A DNA stretch of 64,000 bases from Laceyella sacchari. Its GTDB lineage: Bacteria; Bacillota; Bacilli; Thermoactinomycetales; Thermoactinomycetaceae. The stretch is taken from the NCBI RefSeq assembly GCF_004343255.1, contig NZ_SMDD01000001.1:1-64000 (forward strand). Reading direction: 5' to 3'. The translations under genes were made by a program, and so were the position numbers. The notes beneath the pieces are model-generated. The model was not told where the DNA came from, made no database searches, and worked only from the letters and a program-made list of their open reading frames with translations. This document shows positions 37,443 through 45,946 of the stretch, in pieces (within the stretch, counting starts at the first letter, position 1; each line of letters opens with the position of its first letter).

Positions 37443-38765
37443 CTAGTTGGTATCATATTCATCCATTTTGTCCTTGCCTTTTTGCTCTACGAGTTTTTCT
37501 ATTTTCTTTTTGTTCTCTTTTATAAGTTTTATTAAGGAGTCATAACGACTCTTTCTATATTCATCAATTTTATCCGCACGATTATTGATCAACTCTTCAA
37601 CTTTATCACCTTCTTCGATAGACAATTTATCAGTACTCTCCAAATGGCTCAGGGCAGTTCTCATATGATGTGACTCTGTAGAAGATAGTTTATCTATTCC
37701 AAGCCCCGTAAAAGTGAGATTTTGCAATTCTCGTTCCTTTCGAGTAAATTGATGAATAATGTTACTAGTATTTCTAACTTTCCACATTAACCATTCTTCC
37801 CAGATTTTCATTCTTTGGGTATCAAAATATCGCCGTAACTCATCATCATTACGGACTGTTGCATATTCGCCGCCACCAGCCTTAGCAACTTCCTGCAACG
37901 CCTTTTGACCCGCATTGTCCACATCAAATCCGATAATATTTACCACGGCTTTGACATTGGATTTATTCAACTCTTGCGCCACTTGAACCGGATTTCCGCC
38001 ACAAGTTTCAATGCCGTCACTTACTACATAAATCAAATTTTTTGAGGGGCCAGTTATTTTCGACAGATCATTGGCAGCTTCTTTCATTGCCAATGCAATC
38101 GGTGTCCATCCGGTGGGTTTAAACTTGTCCAATGCTTTGCTAAACGTTTGTTGATCGTATTTGCCCAAAGGATAAACGACTTCGGTGCTCTTACAAGAGA
38201 GGTCTTTATCTTTATCAGCATTGCTGCCTTTATGGCCATACACCCTTAAAGAGACATTTGCATGTGTGGAAAGTGAAGAAGCGAAACGGGAAACGGCTTG
38301 TTTCGCAAGGGTCATTTTGGAAAAGCCATCGACCTTGCCAGCCATGCTTCCGGAGGAGTCAATCAAGATCATGACATTCAACTGCTTGCCTGAAGGTGTT
38401 TTGAAGTCGCCTGGGTCGCTACTAACGGTATATGTAGTATCAAACGCATCCAGTTTTTTTACATAGGGTTGATAATCCTCTACAAAAAGCTCAACTAACT
38501 TCTGGTATGCTTGTTCCCCCGTGAGATTTTTAGGCAATGCATCCAATTCTCTGTTGGCATTTTCTTTATGATAGGCATCACCCGCATATTTTCCGGGACC
38601 TTCTTTTAATATATCTTCGATCTCTGTCGCATACGCTTTTTTAACTTCATTGTTTTGCTCTCCCGACCCTCCCTCTTTTGTCTTGGAGACGGGTGTGGAA
38701 CATCCGGCAACAGCAACGGAAAAGACAATGAGACTACTTACCACCTTGATATAAAATGAATTCAA
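37443..38765 (-). CDS. VWA-domain lipoprotein
   Basis: A protein of about 440 aa with a lipobox (AVAGC, Cys22) and a von Willebrand A domain (about 130-310) whose MIDAS motif DSSGSM is at residue 136, completed by TGWTPI and SDGIE. The C terminus (about 330-440) is a long, Lys/Glu-rich helical region. The TTG at 38765 follows GAGGTG by 6 nt. Related B. subtilis proteins are YwmC/YwmD. It likely acts outside the membrane in metal-dependent binding of a protein partner. It stands alone, between two copies of a duplicated segment, with AT-rich flanks. Confidence 0.8.
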   Translation of the reverse strand: MNSFYIKVVSSLIVFSVAVAGCSTPVSKTKEGGSGEQNNEVKKAYATEIEDILKEGPGKYAGDAYHKENANRELDALPKNLTGEQAYQKLVELFVEDYQPYVKKLDAFDTTYTVSSDPGDFKTPSGKQLNVMILIDSSGSMAGKVDGFSKMTLAKQAVSRFASSLSTHANVSLRVYGHKGSNADKDKDLSCKSTEVVYPLGKYDQQTFSKALDKFKPTGWTPIALAMKEAANDLSKITGPSKNLIYVVSDGIETCGGNPVQVAQELNKSNVKAVVNIIGFDVDNAGQKALQEVAKAGGGEYATVRNDDELRRYFDTQRMKIWEEWLMWKVRNTSNIIHQFTRKERELQNLTFTGLGIDKLSSTESHHMRTALSHLESTDKLSIEEGDKVEELINNRADKIDEYRKSRYDSLIKLIKENKKKIEKLVEQKGKDKMDEYDTN

Positions 38766-39267
38766 TCTAATCACCTCTTAAATGAATAGATGGTTTGCAA
38801 TAAAGCAAACCATATAGTTTGTTTCTACATTATATTCCCGATTTTTCAGCTCTTACCTAATAAAATGTTAAATGCTACTAAAAATATCTTTTTCAACAAA
38901 TTAGATCTAGATCATAGCACTGAGCAAGACTGAAAAGGATATCCCGCTTTTCAGCCAAGATCCCCGTGGGAGCAAGTATATTCAACCACTGGTTAAGTAA
39001 ACAAATAACTAAGATGACTATGGAATTTGCCAACTGTTTATGGTTTTATCCTGAAATGAACAAAGCAACCAGTTTATTGTTCCTTAATGTTGCCTGGATT
39101 GTTAATTAATCATTACTGGTAAGTAGCGGTGGACTTAGCAAGAAAGAGCGTGGAGGCGTATTGATTGAAGGATGCCCGACCAGTTCTGCAGCACTAGCTA
39201 CAGGTACGTAGTAATGTATTTTCCCTGATCAGAGTGCATAGGATGTTTAATAAAAACGGTGAAGGGA
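38766..39267. other. Intergenic region without a confident gene
   Basis: About 500 bp, AT-rich. A + frame of about 57 codons (about 38938-39110) is open but has no start or ribosome binding site and no recognisable family. The right end carries repeat copy B, the apparent promoter/leader of the cupin gene. Confidence 0.4.
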
Positions 39268-39288
39268 ATGAGCAGATTGGTCTATCCC
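39191..39288 (+). repeat. Direct-repeat copy B (cupin gene leader)
   Basis: The full-length version of the segment found shortened at 37319-37390; it runs into the first codons of the cupin gene (AGCAGATTGGTCTATCCCCAT). Confidence 0.75.
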
Positions 39289-40143
39289 CATTATATGAAT
39301 CCATACTTTTATTACGGCAACTTCCCACAGCCTAACCGCCAAGTGTGTGATGCTATACTTGCTGGAATAAAAAGAGAAGCGACGGAGATTGATTTATTGG
39401 AGCGGCTAGTCAAATTAGCACCTAATCAAAAGCATAAAAGGGAGATTTTTCACACGTTAGAAGATGAAAAAGCCTATTTGCATCAGTTGACTGATCTGTA
39501 TGTGATGTTCACGGGAAGACAGCCTGTTTATCAAATTGATCAAATTACATTTGATACTTATGAAGAGGGAATACAAAAAGCTTTTCAAGTGGCAACGAAG
39601 GATTATAAAGAAAATTGGAATAGTTATTTGCTTACTCAACATTCGCCAGTGGGCGAGGTGTTTTTAAGTGCTTGTCATAACGAGATGCATCATGCTAACC
39701 GATTAAGTTCGTTATCGTTCAATCCATTCGGCATTGAATTAAAAGATTATGGAAAAACGCCTTTTGTTGTGAATATTGAAAAGGCGACAAAGCAAAATAA
39801 TACGTATCGCACTGCCTTATGGACAGGAGATCATTTGCAAGTGACCTTGATGTGTATCGGTGTTGGCGATGACATTGGGTTAGAGGTTCATCCCAATGTG
39901 GATCAATTCTTACGGATTGAACAAGGGCGAGGATTGGTTCAAATGGGTGATAGCAAAGATCGATTGGATTTTAGAGCCGAAGTTTATGATGATTATGCGA
40001 TCATGGTACCTGCCGGAAAATGGCATAATTTAACGAATACAGGCAATAAACCCTTGAAGCTTTATTCCATTTATGCGCCACCTGAGCATCCTTTTGGTAC
40101 GGTTCATAGAACGAAAGCAGATGCAATGGAAGCGGAACGATGA
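39268..40143 (+). CDS. Ferritin-like/cupin fusion protein
   Basis: A protein of about 291 aa with two parts. Residues 20-150 are helical with acidic and His positions (ATEIDLLERLVKLA, LEDEKAYLHQL, ACHNEMHHAN), as in ferritin-like or DUF2383-type bundles. Residues 180-280 form a cupin: GLEVHPNVDQFLRIEQGRG then MVPAGKWHNLTN; the first cupin motif has HPN instead of HxH. The fold suggests a metal-binding oxidoreductase or stress protein. The ATG at 39268 lies just after GAAGGGA; a TTG slightly downstream is an alternative. A long hairpin follows. Confidence 0.7.
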   Translation: MSRLVYPHYMNPYFYYGNFPQPNRQVCDAILAGIKREATEIDLLERLVKLAPNQKHKREIFHTLEDEKAYLHQLTDLYVMFTGRQPVYQIDQITFDTYEEGIQKAFQVATKDYKENWNSYLLTQHSPVGEVFLSACHNEMHHANRLSSLSFNPFGIELKDYGKTPFVVNIEKATKQNNTYRTALWTGDHLQVTLMCIGVGDDIGLEVHPNVDQFLRIEQGRGLVQMGDSKDRLDFRAEVYDDYAIMVPAGKWHNLTNTGNKPLKLYSIYAPPEHPFGTVHRTKADAMEAER

Positions 40144-40183
40144 GTGGAGTCATAAGTGGAGTAAGGTTGTCTGATAAATAGGC

Positions 40184-40250
40184 AGCGGCGGAGGAATCGT
40201 TTTCCCAATCGCTTCACGCGTGACGGGAAAAGGTTTTTCCGCCGCTTTTA
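40184..40250 (+). terminator. Long branched hairpin after the cupin gene
   Basis: GCGGCGGA ... TCCGCCGC forms the base and TTTTCCC ... GGGAAAA an inner stem, followed by TTTTA. It ends the cupin transcript. Confidence 0.7.
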
Positions 40251-40588
40251 CTTGTAGCGATTGGTTGGCATGGTTCTAATAAAGTGAAGTTGTTCCACAA
40301 TACATACTAGAAAAAATGCTACTGATTGCGATAAGGCAATAACAGAATAATTTGACCCATTGAAATCGATTGAAAAAAACAAGAATAAAACCTCTATCTC
40401 CTTTTATTGAAACTGCTAAAATTTATTGGTGAGAGGAGAAAGAGGTTAAATCTTCTTCCCTTTGTATATCATCTTGGGACAGCATAATCGAGTTTTCATT
40501 AATTTTTTGATTAAAAGAGGATTTTAAACAATTTCGTCATAATTAATATTTTGTTCAGTTAAAATTAGTGGATAGGAGTTGGTTAATT
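40251..40588. other. AT-rich gap
   Basis: About 340 bp of low-GC sequence with no open frame of note. TAGGAG at its right end is the ribosome binding site of the following small gene. Confidence 0.35.
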
Positions 40589-40756
40589 TTGAATGAATGG
40601 TTTAAAAATGCAAAGTCTGATCTAAATCCGAAGCATCCAAAGTCATCTTGGGTAAAGGGGCCAAACGGTGATTATGATGCCGTACCACGCCAATATTTGC
40701 AGGCCAAAGCGGATGATTCACTTTCGCCCAAGAAAAAAAATCCATGGGATAAGTAA
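40589..40756 (+). CDS. Small hypothetical protein (55 aa)
   Basis: A 55-aa hydrophilic protein starting MNEWFKNAKSDLNPKHPKSS and ending SPKKKNPWDK, with a TTG start placed 9 nt after AGGAG. It is rich in Pro, Lys and Trp and probably extended. A terminator follows directly, which supports a real single-gene unit. No family is recognised. Confidence 0.5.
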   Translation: MNEWFKNAKSDLNPKHPKSSWVKGPNGDYDAVPRQYLQAKADDSLSPKKKNPWDK

Positions 40757-40766
40757 CATAAAAAAT

Positions 40767-40792
40767 AAGGCTCCCATTTCTGGGAGCTTTTA
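40767..40792 (+). terminator. Intrinsic terminator
   Basis: AAGGCTCCCA TTTC TGGGAGCTTTT: a compact stem with U tract, 10 nt after the small gene. Confidence 0.8.
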
Positions 40793-41070
40793 AAGTGCGC
40801 CTGCCTATTTATTCCACTAATCATATATTGTTTATATTTCTCCCCCTTTTTAATATAGTTATTTCTGATAAATATAGCTTGTAATAGCTGAGCGTATAGG
40901 TGATTAAATGAACTAAATATTGGAGCAGATCGTGGTAGTTTATATAAAGGATATGGCCAGAAACGGGGAGGAGAATGATATTTCTCGAAAATTAGTATAT
41001 CAGCGGTACGATGGCCGCATCTTAATGTCACATAAATGAACGGGTTCAAACAATGAATCCTCATAAAAAA
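40793..41070. other. AT-rich gap
   Basis: About 280 bp with no supported gene, between the terminator and the convergent DUF559 gene. Confidence 0.3.
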
Positions 41071-41694
41071 TCACCATATTTGCCACCAGCGTTTGCGGTG
41101 GATACCAGTATACTCATTGATCCGTTCTACACATTTCTCCACTTGTTTATTGATCTGCCATCCTTTGAAGCGCATCACTTTCCAACCATGTTTGGACAAA
41201 ACCGCTGTTTTTTTTCGATCGCGTTTCTTTTGTTCTGGACTAGAGTGAAAAGCGGCTCCATCACACTCGATGGCCAGGCGGTACTTCTTGATAACCAAAT
41301 CAACCTGGTAACCACAAGTTTCATATTCGGCCTTGACTCGATATCCTTCACGTTTGAGAGCATCGTATAGACGAATTTGAATGGGACTACGGCTGCATTT
41401 GATTCGTTGCCAGTCTGGAAAGCGTTTGGTCTGGAATAGTTGTTTAAGGTACATTCCAATCCAGATAAGGTAGTCCCGATCGCGACGAAACTGAACAATG
41501 AACTTTGCCACACCAATGGCCTCCCTTTCCTTTATCATTGCTTTGCAAAATAAGTTCGTGGCCACGTACTTTTTCACAAACCATGCGTTTAGCTCAGATG
41601 AACTCCGTGTAATTGCTAATGACGTAAACGACTTTTGAGTATTGGTTACCAGAGCCTCACCCTTTAATATATTAATAATTATATGAATTATCAT
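41071..41694 (-). CDS. DUF559/Vsr-like PD-(D/E)XK endonuclease
   Basis: A 207-aa protein. The C-terminal half (about 100-200) is a DUF559 domain: SPIQIRLYDALKREG, YQVDLVIKKYRLAIECDG with the D-x(n)-ExD core of PD-(D/E)XK nucleases, HSSPEQKKRDRKKTAVL and GWKVMRFKGWQI. The first ~90 residues are a basic region of unknown role. The domain is related to the very-short-patch endonuclease Vsr and often rides on mobile elements. The start is uncertain because no good ribosome binding site precedes the ATG at 41694. No methylase gene is adjacent. Confidence 0.75.
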   Translation of the reverse strand: MIIHIIINILKGEALVTNTQKSFTSLAITRSSSELNAWFVKKYVATNLFCKAMIKEREAIGVAKFIVQFRRDRDYLIWIGMYLKQLFQTKRFPDWQRIKCSRSPIQIRLYDALKREGYRVKAEYETCGYQVDLVIKKYRLAIECDGAAFHSSPEQKKRDRKKTAVLSKHGWKVMRFKGWQINKQVEKCVERINEYTGIHRKRWWQIW

Positions 41695-41946
41695 ACTTCA
41701 GAGAGGATACTTGTAAAAGACCTTTGGAAATCATGGATATCAGGGTGGTCAATTTGTTTCTGGATAAGAGAATTTATAAATGAACAAGTCTGTTTTGTTA
41801 CATTGTTGAAATATTGTTACACAAAGATTACAAAGGAGTTGGTATCATTATTGCTGGGGGAACTTTCATCCTCACAACTGTCAAAATGGCTATGCACCAA
41901 AAGAGGAGAATAGTAGCAAGTAATCTAAATTTCCGGGGTGAAACAG

Positions 41947-42897
41947 ATGAAAATCGTGGTAATCGGTGGGGCTGGATTTATCGCTTCACATGTCGTTGAT
42001 CATTATTTGGCAGAAGGGCATGAAGTGGTTGTTGTAGACAACTTATCCACAGGAAAGCGAGAAAATCTGCATCCAGATGCCCGCTTTTATGAACTGGATA
42101 TTGCTGAACAACGCGACCGACTTGAAGAGGTTTTAAGAGTTGAACAGCCGGAAGTGGTCAACATCCATGCTGCACAAAAATCGGTGCCAAAGTCTGTTGA
42201 AGACCCGCTTTTAGATTTAAAAATCAATGTGGAGGGGCTAATCAACGTTCTTGAGATCTGCAAGAAGGTGGATGTCAAGAAGGTGATCTTTGCTTCATCT
42301 GGTGGGGCCTTGGCCGGGGAGACCGATCAAATCCCAACACCTGAAAATTTAAACCCACAGCTGATTTCGCCGTATGCCATCAACAAGTTGGCATGCGAGA
42401 AGTATTTGCATTACTATGCTGCGATATTTGGCATGAAATATACTGTATTGCGTTACGCAAATATATTTGGGCCAAGACAGATTCCAGATGGCGATTGTGG
42501 AGTAACGCCGATCTTCATGAACAATGTGTTGGCTGATCGTCCATCGGTTCTCTTTGCATATGAGGATATGCCAAAAGGAACGACCCGTGACTATCTCTAT
42601 GTTGGAGATGCTGCACGTGCCAATGTACTTGCTCTGACGAAAGGTGACGATCAGGTCTTGAATATTGGAACGGGGATCGAAACATACACGGAAGACCTGT
42701 ACCATGTCATTCTCAAAGTTTCTGGCAAAGATCTGCCTCTGGTTAGAGAAAAAGAAAGAACAGGTGACGTAAAACGAAGTGCACTTGACTCTACTCGGGC
42801 CAAGGAAGTATTGAATTGGGAGCCGACGTTGAGTTTGGAAGAAGGGATTCAGAAAACGTATGATTACTTTCTGAGCATACAACAATCAAAAGAATAA
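41947..42897 (+). CDS. NAD-dependent epimerase/dehydratase (UDP-glucose 4-epimerase-like)
   Basis: A 316-aa extended short-chain dehydrogenase. The NAD site is GGAGFIASH near residue 7; the catalytic Tyr and Lys are in SPYAINKLACEKY. The substrate loop YANIFGPRQ and the C-terminal KRSALDSTRAKEVLNWEP are as in GalE and related UDP-sugar epimerases, although the usual Thr/Ser before the catalytic Tyr region appears as SSGGALAG. GGGGTG precedes the ATG at 41947. It stands alone, away from other polysaccharide genes, within AT-rich sequence. A terminator follows. Confidence 0.88.
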   Translation: MKIVVIGGAGFIASHVVDHYLAEGHEVVVVDNLSTGKRENLHPDARFYELDIAEQRDRLEEVLRVEQPEVVNIHAAQKSVPKSVEDPLLDLKINVEGLINVLEICKKVDVKKVIFASSGGALAGETDQIPTPENLNPQLISPYAINKLACEKYLHYYAAIFGMKYTVLRYANIFGPRQIPDGDCGVTPIFMNNVLADRPSVLFAYEDMPKGTTRDYLYVGDAARANVLALTKGDDQVLNIGTGIETYTEDLYHVILKVSGKDLPLVREKERTGDVKRSALDSTRAKEVLNWEPTLSLEEGIQKTYDYFLSIQQSKE

Positions 42898-42926
42898 AAC
42901 GCCTAGGTTACTAGGCGTTTTTTATT
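42897..42926 (+). terminator. Intrinsic terminator
   Basis: AAACGCCTAG GTTA CTAGGCGTTTTTTATT directly at the end of the epimerase gene. Confidence 0.9.
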
Positions 42927-43034
42927 TGGTAACTAGCATTTTCAGTTGGCTTGTTAAGAAACTTATCCTACTATGTGGAAAAAGTAAGATTCATGTTATA
43001 AAAAACTGTTGGCTTTTTCACCAACGTTTTTACC

Positions 43035-43187
43035 TCACTTCATTTCTTTGTTTAGCTTTTTAAGAATAGGGATGGCTAATAGTAAAGCACGAATAAATAA
43101 AACTAAAGCAAATAGACTGACAGGAATCAATAATAAAGTACCTAAAGCAATAATTAAAGGAAAAAGCTCATTACCGCTTACTCCCAT
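43035..43187 (-). CDS. Small membrane protein (50 aa)
   Basis: A 50-aa protein starting MGVSGNELFPLIIALG, one long hydrophobic stretch (about residues 8-38, perhaps two short helices) and a basic end (ILKKLNKEMK). AAAGGAGG lies 7 nt before the ATG. The shape resembles small prophage or toxin-like membrane proteins, but no family is recognised. Confidence 0.5.
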   Translation of the reverse strand: MGVSGNELFPLIIALGTLLLIPVSLFALVLFIRALLLAIPILKKLNKEMK

Positions 43188-43337
43188 TGTGTAAGCCTCC
43201 TTTAAATAGATCATCGCGACCAATTTATTTAAAATTTGAACAACTCACATAAAATATATCATTACCTACGAATAATCTCAATAAATTGGCATGACTTCTC
43301 GATTTAGTACCAATCATCATTAAAGAGGGGACACATA

Positions 43338-43517
43338 ATGAAAAAACTAGCTCTAAAGTGCGTGTGCTTCTTTTTATACCAATTAGTTTTATTTGTAGTA
43401 GGTAACATCATTGGTGTGTATGACCTTGATCTTTTAGGTATATTAACTATTTCTTCGATTGTGTCAGCAATATACTTCGTTTGGAATTATATAAAATATA
43501 GGAGGTTGAACAAGTGA
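43338..43517 (+). CDS. Small membrane protein (59 aa)
   Basis: A 59-codon frame starting MKKLALKCVCFFLYQLVLFV, two hydrophobic segments (about 9-24 and 33-49) and a basic tail (YIKYRRLNK). GAGGGG lies 7 nt before the ATG. A second, decayed gene starts directly after its stop. No family is recognised. Confidence 0.5.
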   Translation: MKKLALKCVCFFLYQLVLFVVGNIIGVYDLDLLGILTISSIVSAIYFVWNYIKYRRLNK

Positions 43518-43849
43518 TGGGCGATCAATTATTTATAAAGAGTGATGGTGATAAGTCCAGGGTATATGTCCAGATGAAGAAATAGAAGAACTAATGATTT
43601 ATTTGACTGAAATAAAGCTTTTCTGGGGATCAATTTATTTGGCGGAAAGAAGATCAATTTGAAACGAATCAAAAAGTTGATTTATGCTTTCAAAAAGTAA
43701 GTTTTAATGACGCAGGTGAAAAGTATATTGACCGGGAAGGATCTGCTATAATCCAAAGCCAAACAATAGGTTTTTGGATAAGTGTATTTTTGGCTTTAGT
43801 AGGAACAGGTACGGTTCTATTCGAACTATTCTGCTTTATTTTTTATTAA
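43518..43849 (+). pseudogene. Frameshifted membrane-protein gene
   Basis: AGGAGG precedes an ATG giving MGDQLFIKSDGDKS and then a stop. Reading on in a second frame gives PDEEIEELMIYLTEIKLFWGS, and in a third frame KEDQFETNQKVDLCFQKVSF and a C-terminal membrane helix before a TAA at 43847. Two frameshifts within about 150 bp would restore a protein of about 105 aa. Confidence 0.55.
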
Positions 43850-44172
43850 GAATACATAACTTCTCAGGTCTCATCAAATAGTCTTGTTTTAGTGCGAAGC
43901 AGTGCATGTAAATGAGATGCGTCCAGCCCAATGGTTAATGCAGGTATTTAAAGAAAATTCCCTCGATTGAGGGAGGTTTCTGTAGGGATTGCGAAAGGAT
44001 ATATATGCGCTCTTTCGTAATCCTCTCCCAGGTTTGACGATTTCAGATGTCTACAAGGCAGATGAATGAACAGGTCAAAAGACAATTAATCCCTTATGTC
44101 TATCATTTTTTTAAGACTTAACAAATGATAAAATAAAATTCATAACCCAAGTCGGAAAGGTTGAACATACAG
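43850..44172. other. Intergenic region with hairpins
   Basis: About 320 bp between the decayed gene and the yun-like block. A palindrome TCCCTCGATTGAGGGA is near 43961 and a longer stem (GGGATTGCGAAAG ... CTTTCGTAATCCT) spans about 43986-44025. No coding frame is seen. Confidence 0.5.
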
Positions 44173-45036
44173 ATGAGTTCCGTCATCAATCCTATTCAAA
44201 TCGGGGTGTGCGGCTGGGGAGATCATGACCTTTATCCGCCAGGGACGCAGGCTAGAGAGAAGTTAGCGATCTATGCCGCGCATTTCCCGGTGGTAGAAGT
44301 GGACAGCACCTTTTATGCGATTGCGCCAGTGGAACGGATGGAGCGTTGGGTGAATGAGACGCCGGAGAGTTTTCGATTTGTGGTGAAGGCGTATCGGGAA
44401 TTGACTGGGCACGGACGGCTGGAGAAGGCACCGGTGCGTCCTTGGCGGGAGCTGGTCGAGGACATGCGGGCATCGCTTGAACCGATGTTGCGCGCAGGCA
44501 AGCTGGAAGCGGTGCTGTTCCAATTTCCGCCGTGGTATGATTGTTCGCAAAAACATGTGAAGTATATCCGACGGGTGCGGGAAGCATTTCGGGATGTGCC
44601 GGTGGCGGTGGAATTCCGCAACCAAAGCTGGTTTTATCCTGACTTTCACGACAAAACCCTTCGGTTGTTGGAACGGGAACAATGCATTCATGTCATTTGT
44701 GATGAACCCCAAGCGGGAGAAGGATCGGTACCCTTGGTGGTGGCAGCGACGGTGCCGGAGCAGGCGATTGTCCGTTTTCATGGGCGCAATGTTGCTGGTT
44801 GGAACAACACCGGCCAACCCAATTGGCGTGATGTCCGCTATGCTTACCGTTATGAGGAAGCTGAGCTGGCGGAGTGGGTAGGTTATGTGCGGCAATTGGA
44901 ACAGAGGGTGAAACGGATCACGTTGCTATTCAATAATAACTCTCAAGGGGATGCGGTCGACAGCGCCAATCTGATGATGCGGTTGCTCGGAGTAGAGTTT
45001 GCGGGCTTGGCCCCACGCCAGCTGGGCATTTTTTAA
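44173..45036 (+). CDS. DUF72 family protein (YunF-like)
   Basis: A 287-aa DUF72 protein: IGVCGWGDHDLYPPG at the N terminus, VEVDSTFYAIAPVERMERW, FRFVVKAYRELTG, VAVEFRNQSWF and a final LFNNNSQGDAVDSANLM. These blocks are constant in the family, a TIM-barrel relative of unknown function. In B. subtilis yunF neighbours yunE and yunD, as here (TauE-like and 5'-nucleotidase-like genes follow). The ATG at 44173 is preferred to a TTG at 44161. Confidence 0.9.
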   Translation: MSSVINPIQIGVCGWGDHDLYPPGTQAREKLAIYAAHFPVVEVDSTFYAIAPVERMERWVNETPESFRFVVKAYRELTGHGRLEKAPVRPWRELVEDMRASLEPMLRAGKLEAVLFQFPPWYDCSQKHVKYIRRVREAFRDVPVAVEFRNQSWFYPDFHDKTLRLLEREQCIHVICDEPQAGEGSVPLVVAATVPEQAIVRFHGRNVAGWNNTGQPNWRDVRYAYRYEEAELAEWVGYVRQLEQRVKRITLLFNNNSQGDAVDSANLMMRLLGVEFAGLAPRQLGIF

Positions 45037-45111
45037 GCCGAGGGGGTGAACGGCCCCAGTGGGCTGTCGGCTGAGCGCGTCCGAAGAGTGCAGATGGGAT
45101 GATGACGCAAA

Positions 45112-45933
45112 ATGGAATGGATGCTGTTGTTTGTGGTCGGTCTACTAGCCGGCACGTTGGGAAGTCTGGTCGGATTGGGCGGTGGCATCGTGATCGTGCC
45201 GGCGCTCATTTATCTGGCGGGGGTTCATCCAGCTTTCCAAGGGATCACACCGTCTGTGGCTGTAGGGACTTCATTGTTGTTGATTGTTTTGACCGCGCTG
45301 AGTTCCACTTTGTCTTTTCTCAAGCAGGGGCGGGTGGATGTGAAAAGCGGGTTTGTGTTTTTTTTGGCTTGTGGCCCAGGTGCGATGGTGGGCGCGTGGA
45401 TAACTCGCCTGTTTCAATCCGACACGTTTTTCGCTGCTTTTGGTTGCTTGATGTTATTGGTATCATGGTTGTTGCGCGTCAAGGAGAAAGGGACGGCTCG
45501 CCCTGTGCGGTTGGATGTGATTAAGACATACACTGACCCAGCCGGAACAGAGTATGAGTACGGCTATCATCGGTTGACTGCCTTGGGCCTCTCTTTCCTG
45601 GTAGGCGTGATATCTGGGTTGTTTGGCATCGGAGGCGGTTCGCTGTTGGTGCCGATGATGATCATGCTATTCCGGTTTCCGCCACATGTGGCTACCGCCA
45701 CCTCCATGCTGATTATCTGCCTTTCCTCGATTGCAGCCAGTGTGATGCACGTGGTTCAAGGCAATATTCACTGGCTTTCGGCGCTGGTGCTGGCACCGGG
45801 GGCGTGGATGGGTGGCAGGGCCGGGGCTTGGATTTCGGCAAAGTTGAGCGGTCGCACCCTGTTGAATCTGTTGCGCATTGCGATTATAGTGACAGCTGTG
45901 CGCATGATCTTGGACGGGCTCAATTTGGTTTGA
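45112..45933 (+). CDS. Sulfite exporter TauE/SafE family protein (YunE-like)
   Basis: A 273-aa membrane protein with two repeats of four helices, each beginning with the family's Gly-rich segment: GTLGSLVGLGGGIVIVPALIYL and GVISGLFGIGGGSLLVPMMIML. Members export sulfite or sulfoacetate or take up sulfur compounds; the substrate is unknown here. The gene lies between DUF72 and YunD-like genes as in B. subtilis. The ribosome binding site is weak (GGGATGATG). Confidence 0.9.
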   Translation: MEWMLLFVVGLLAGTLGSLVGLGGGIVIVPALIYLAGVHPAFQGITPSVAVGTSLLLIVLTALSSTLSFLKQGRVDVKSGFVFFLACGPGAMVGAWITRLFQSDTFFAAFGCLMLLVSWLLRVKEKGTARPVRLDVIKTYTDPAGTEYEYGYHRLTALGLSFLVGVISGLFGIGGGSLLVPMMIMLFRFPPHVATATSMLIICLSSIAASVMHVVQGNIHWLSALVLAPGAWMGGRAGAWISAKLSGRTLLNLLRIAIIVTAVRMILDGLNLV

Positions 45934-45946
45934 AGGAGGGGCGCGT

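Noticed and set aside
38938..39110. 57-codon open + frame before the cupin gene
   Set aside because: No start codon or ribosome binding site in a suitable place and no recognisable protein features.
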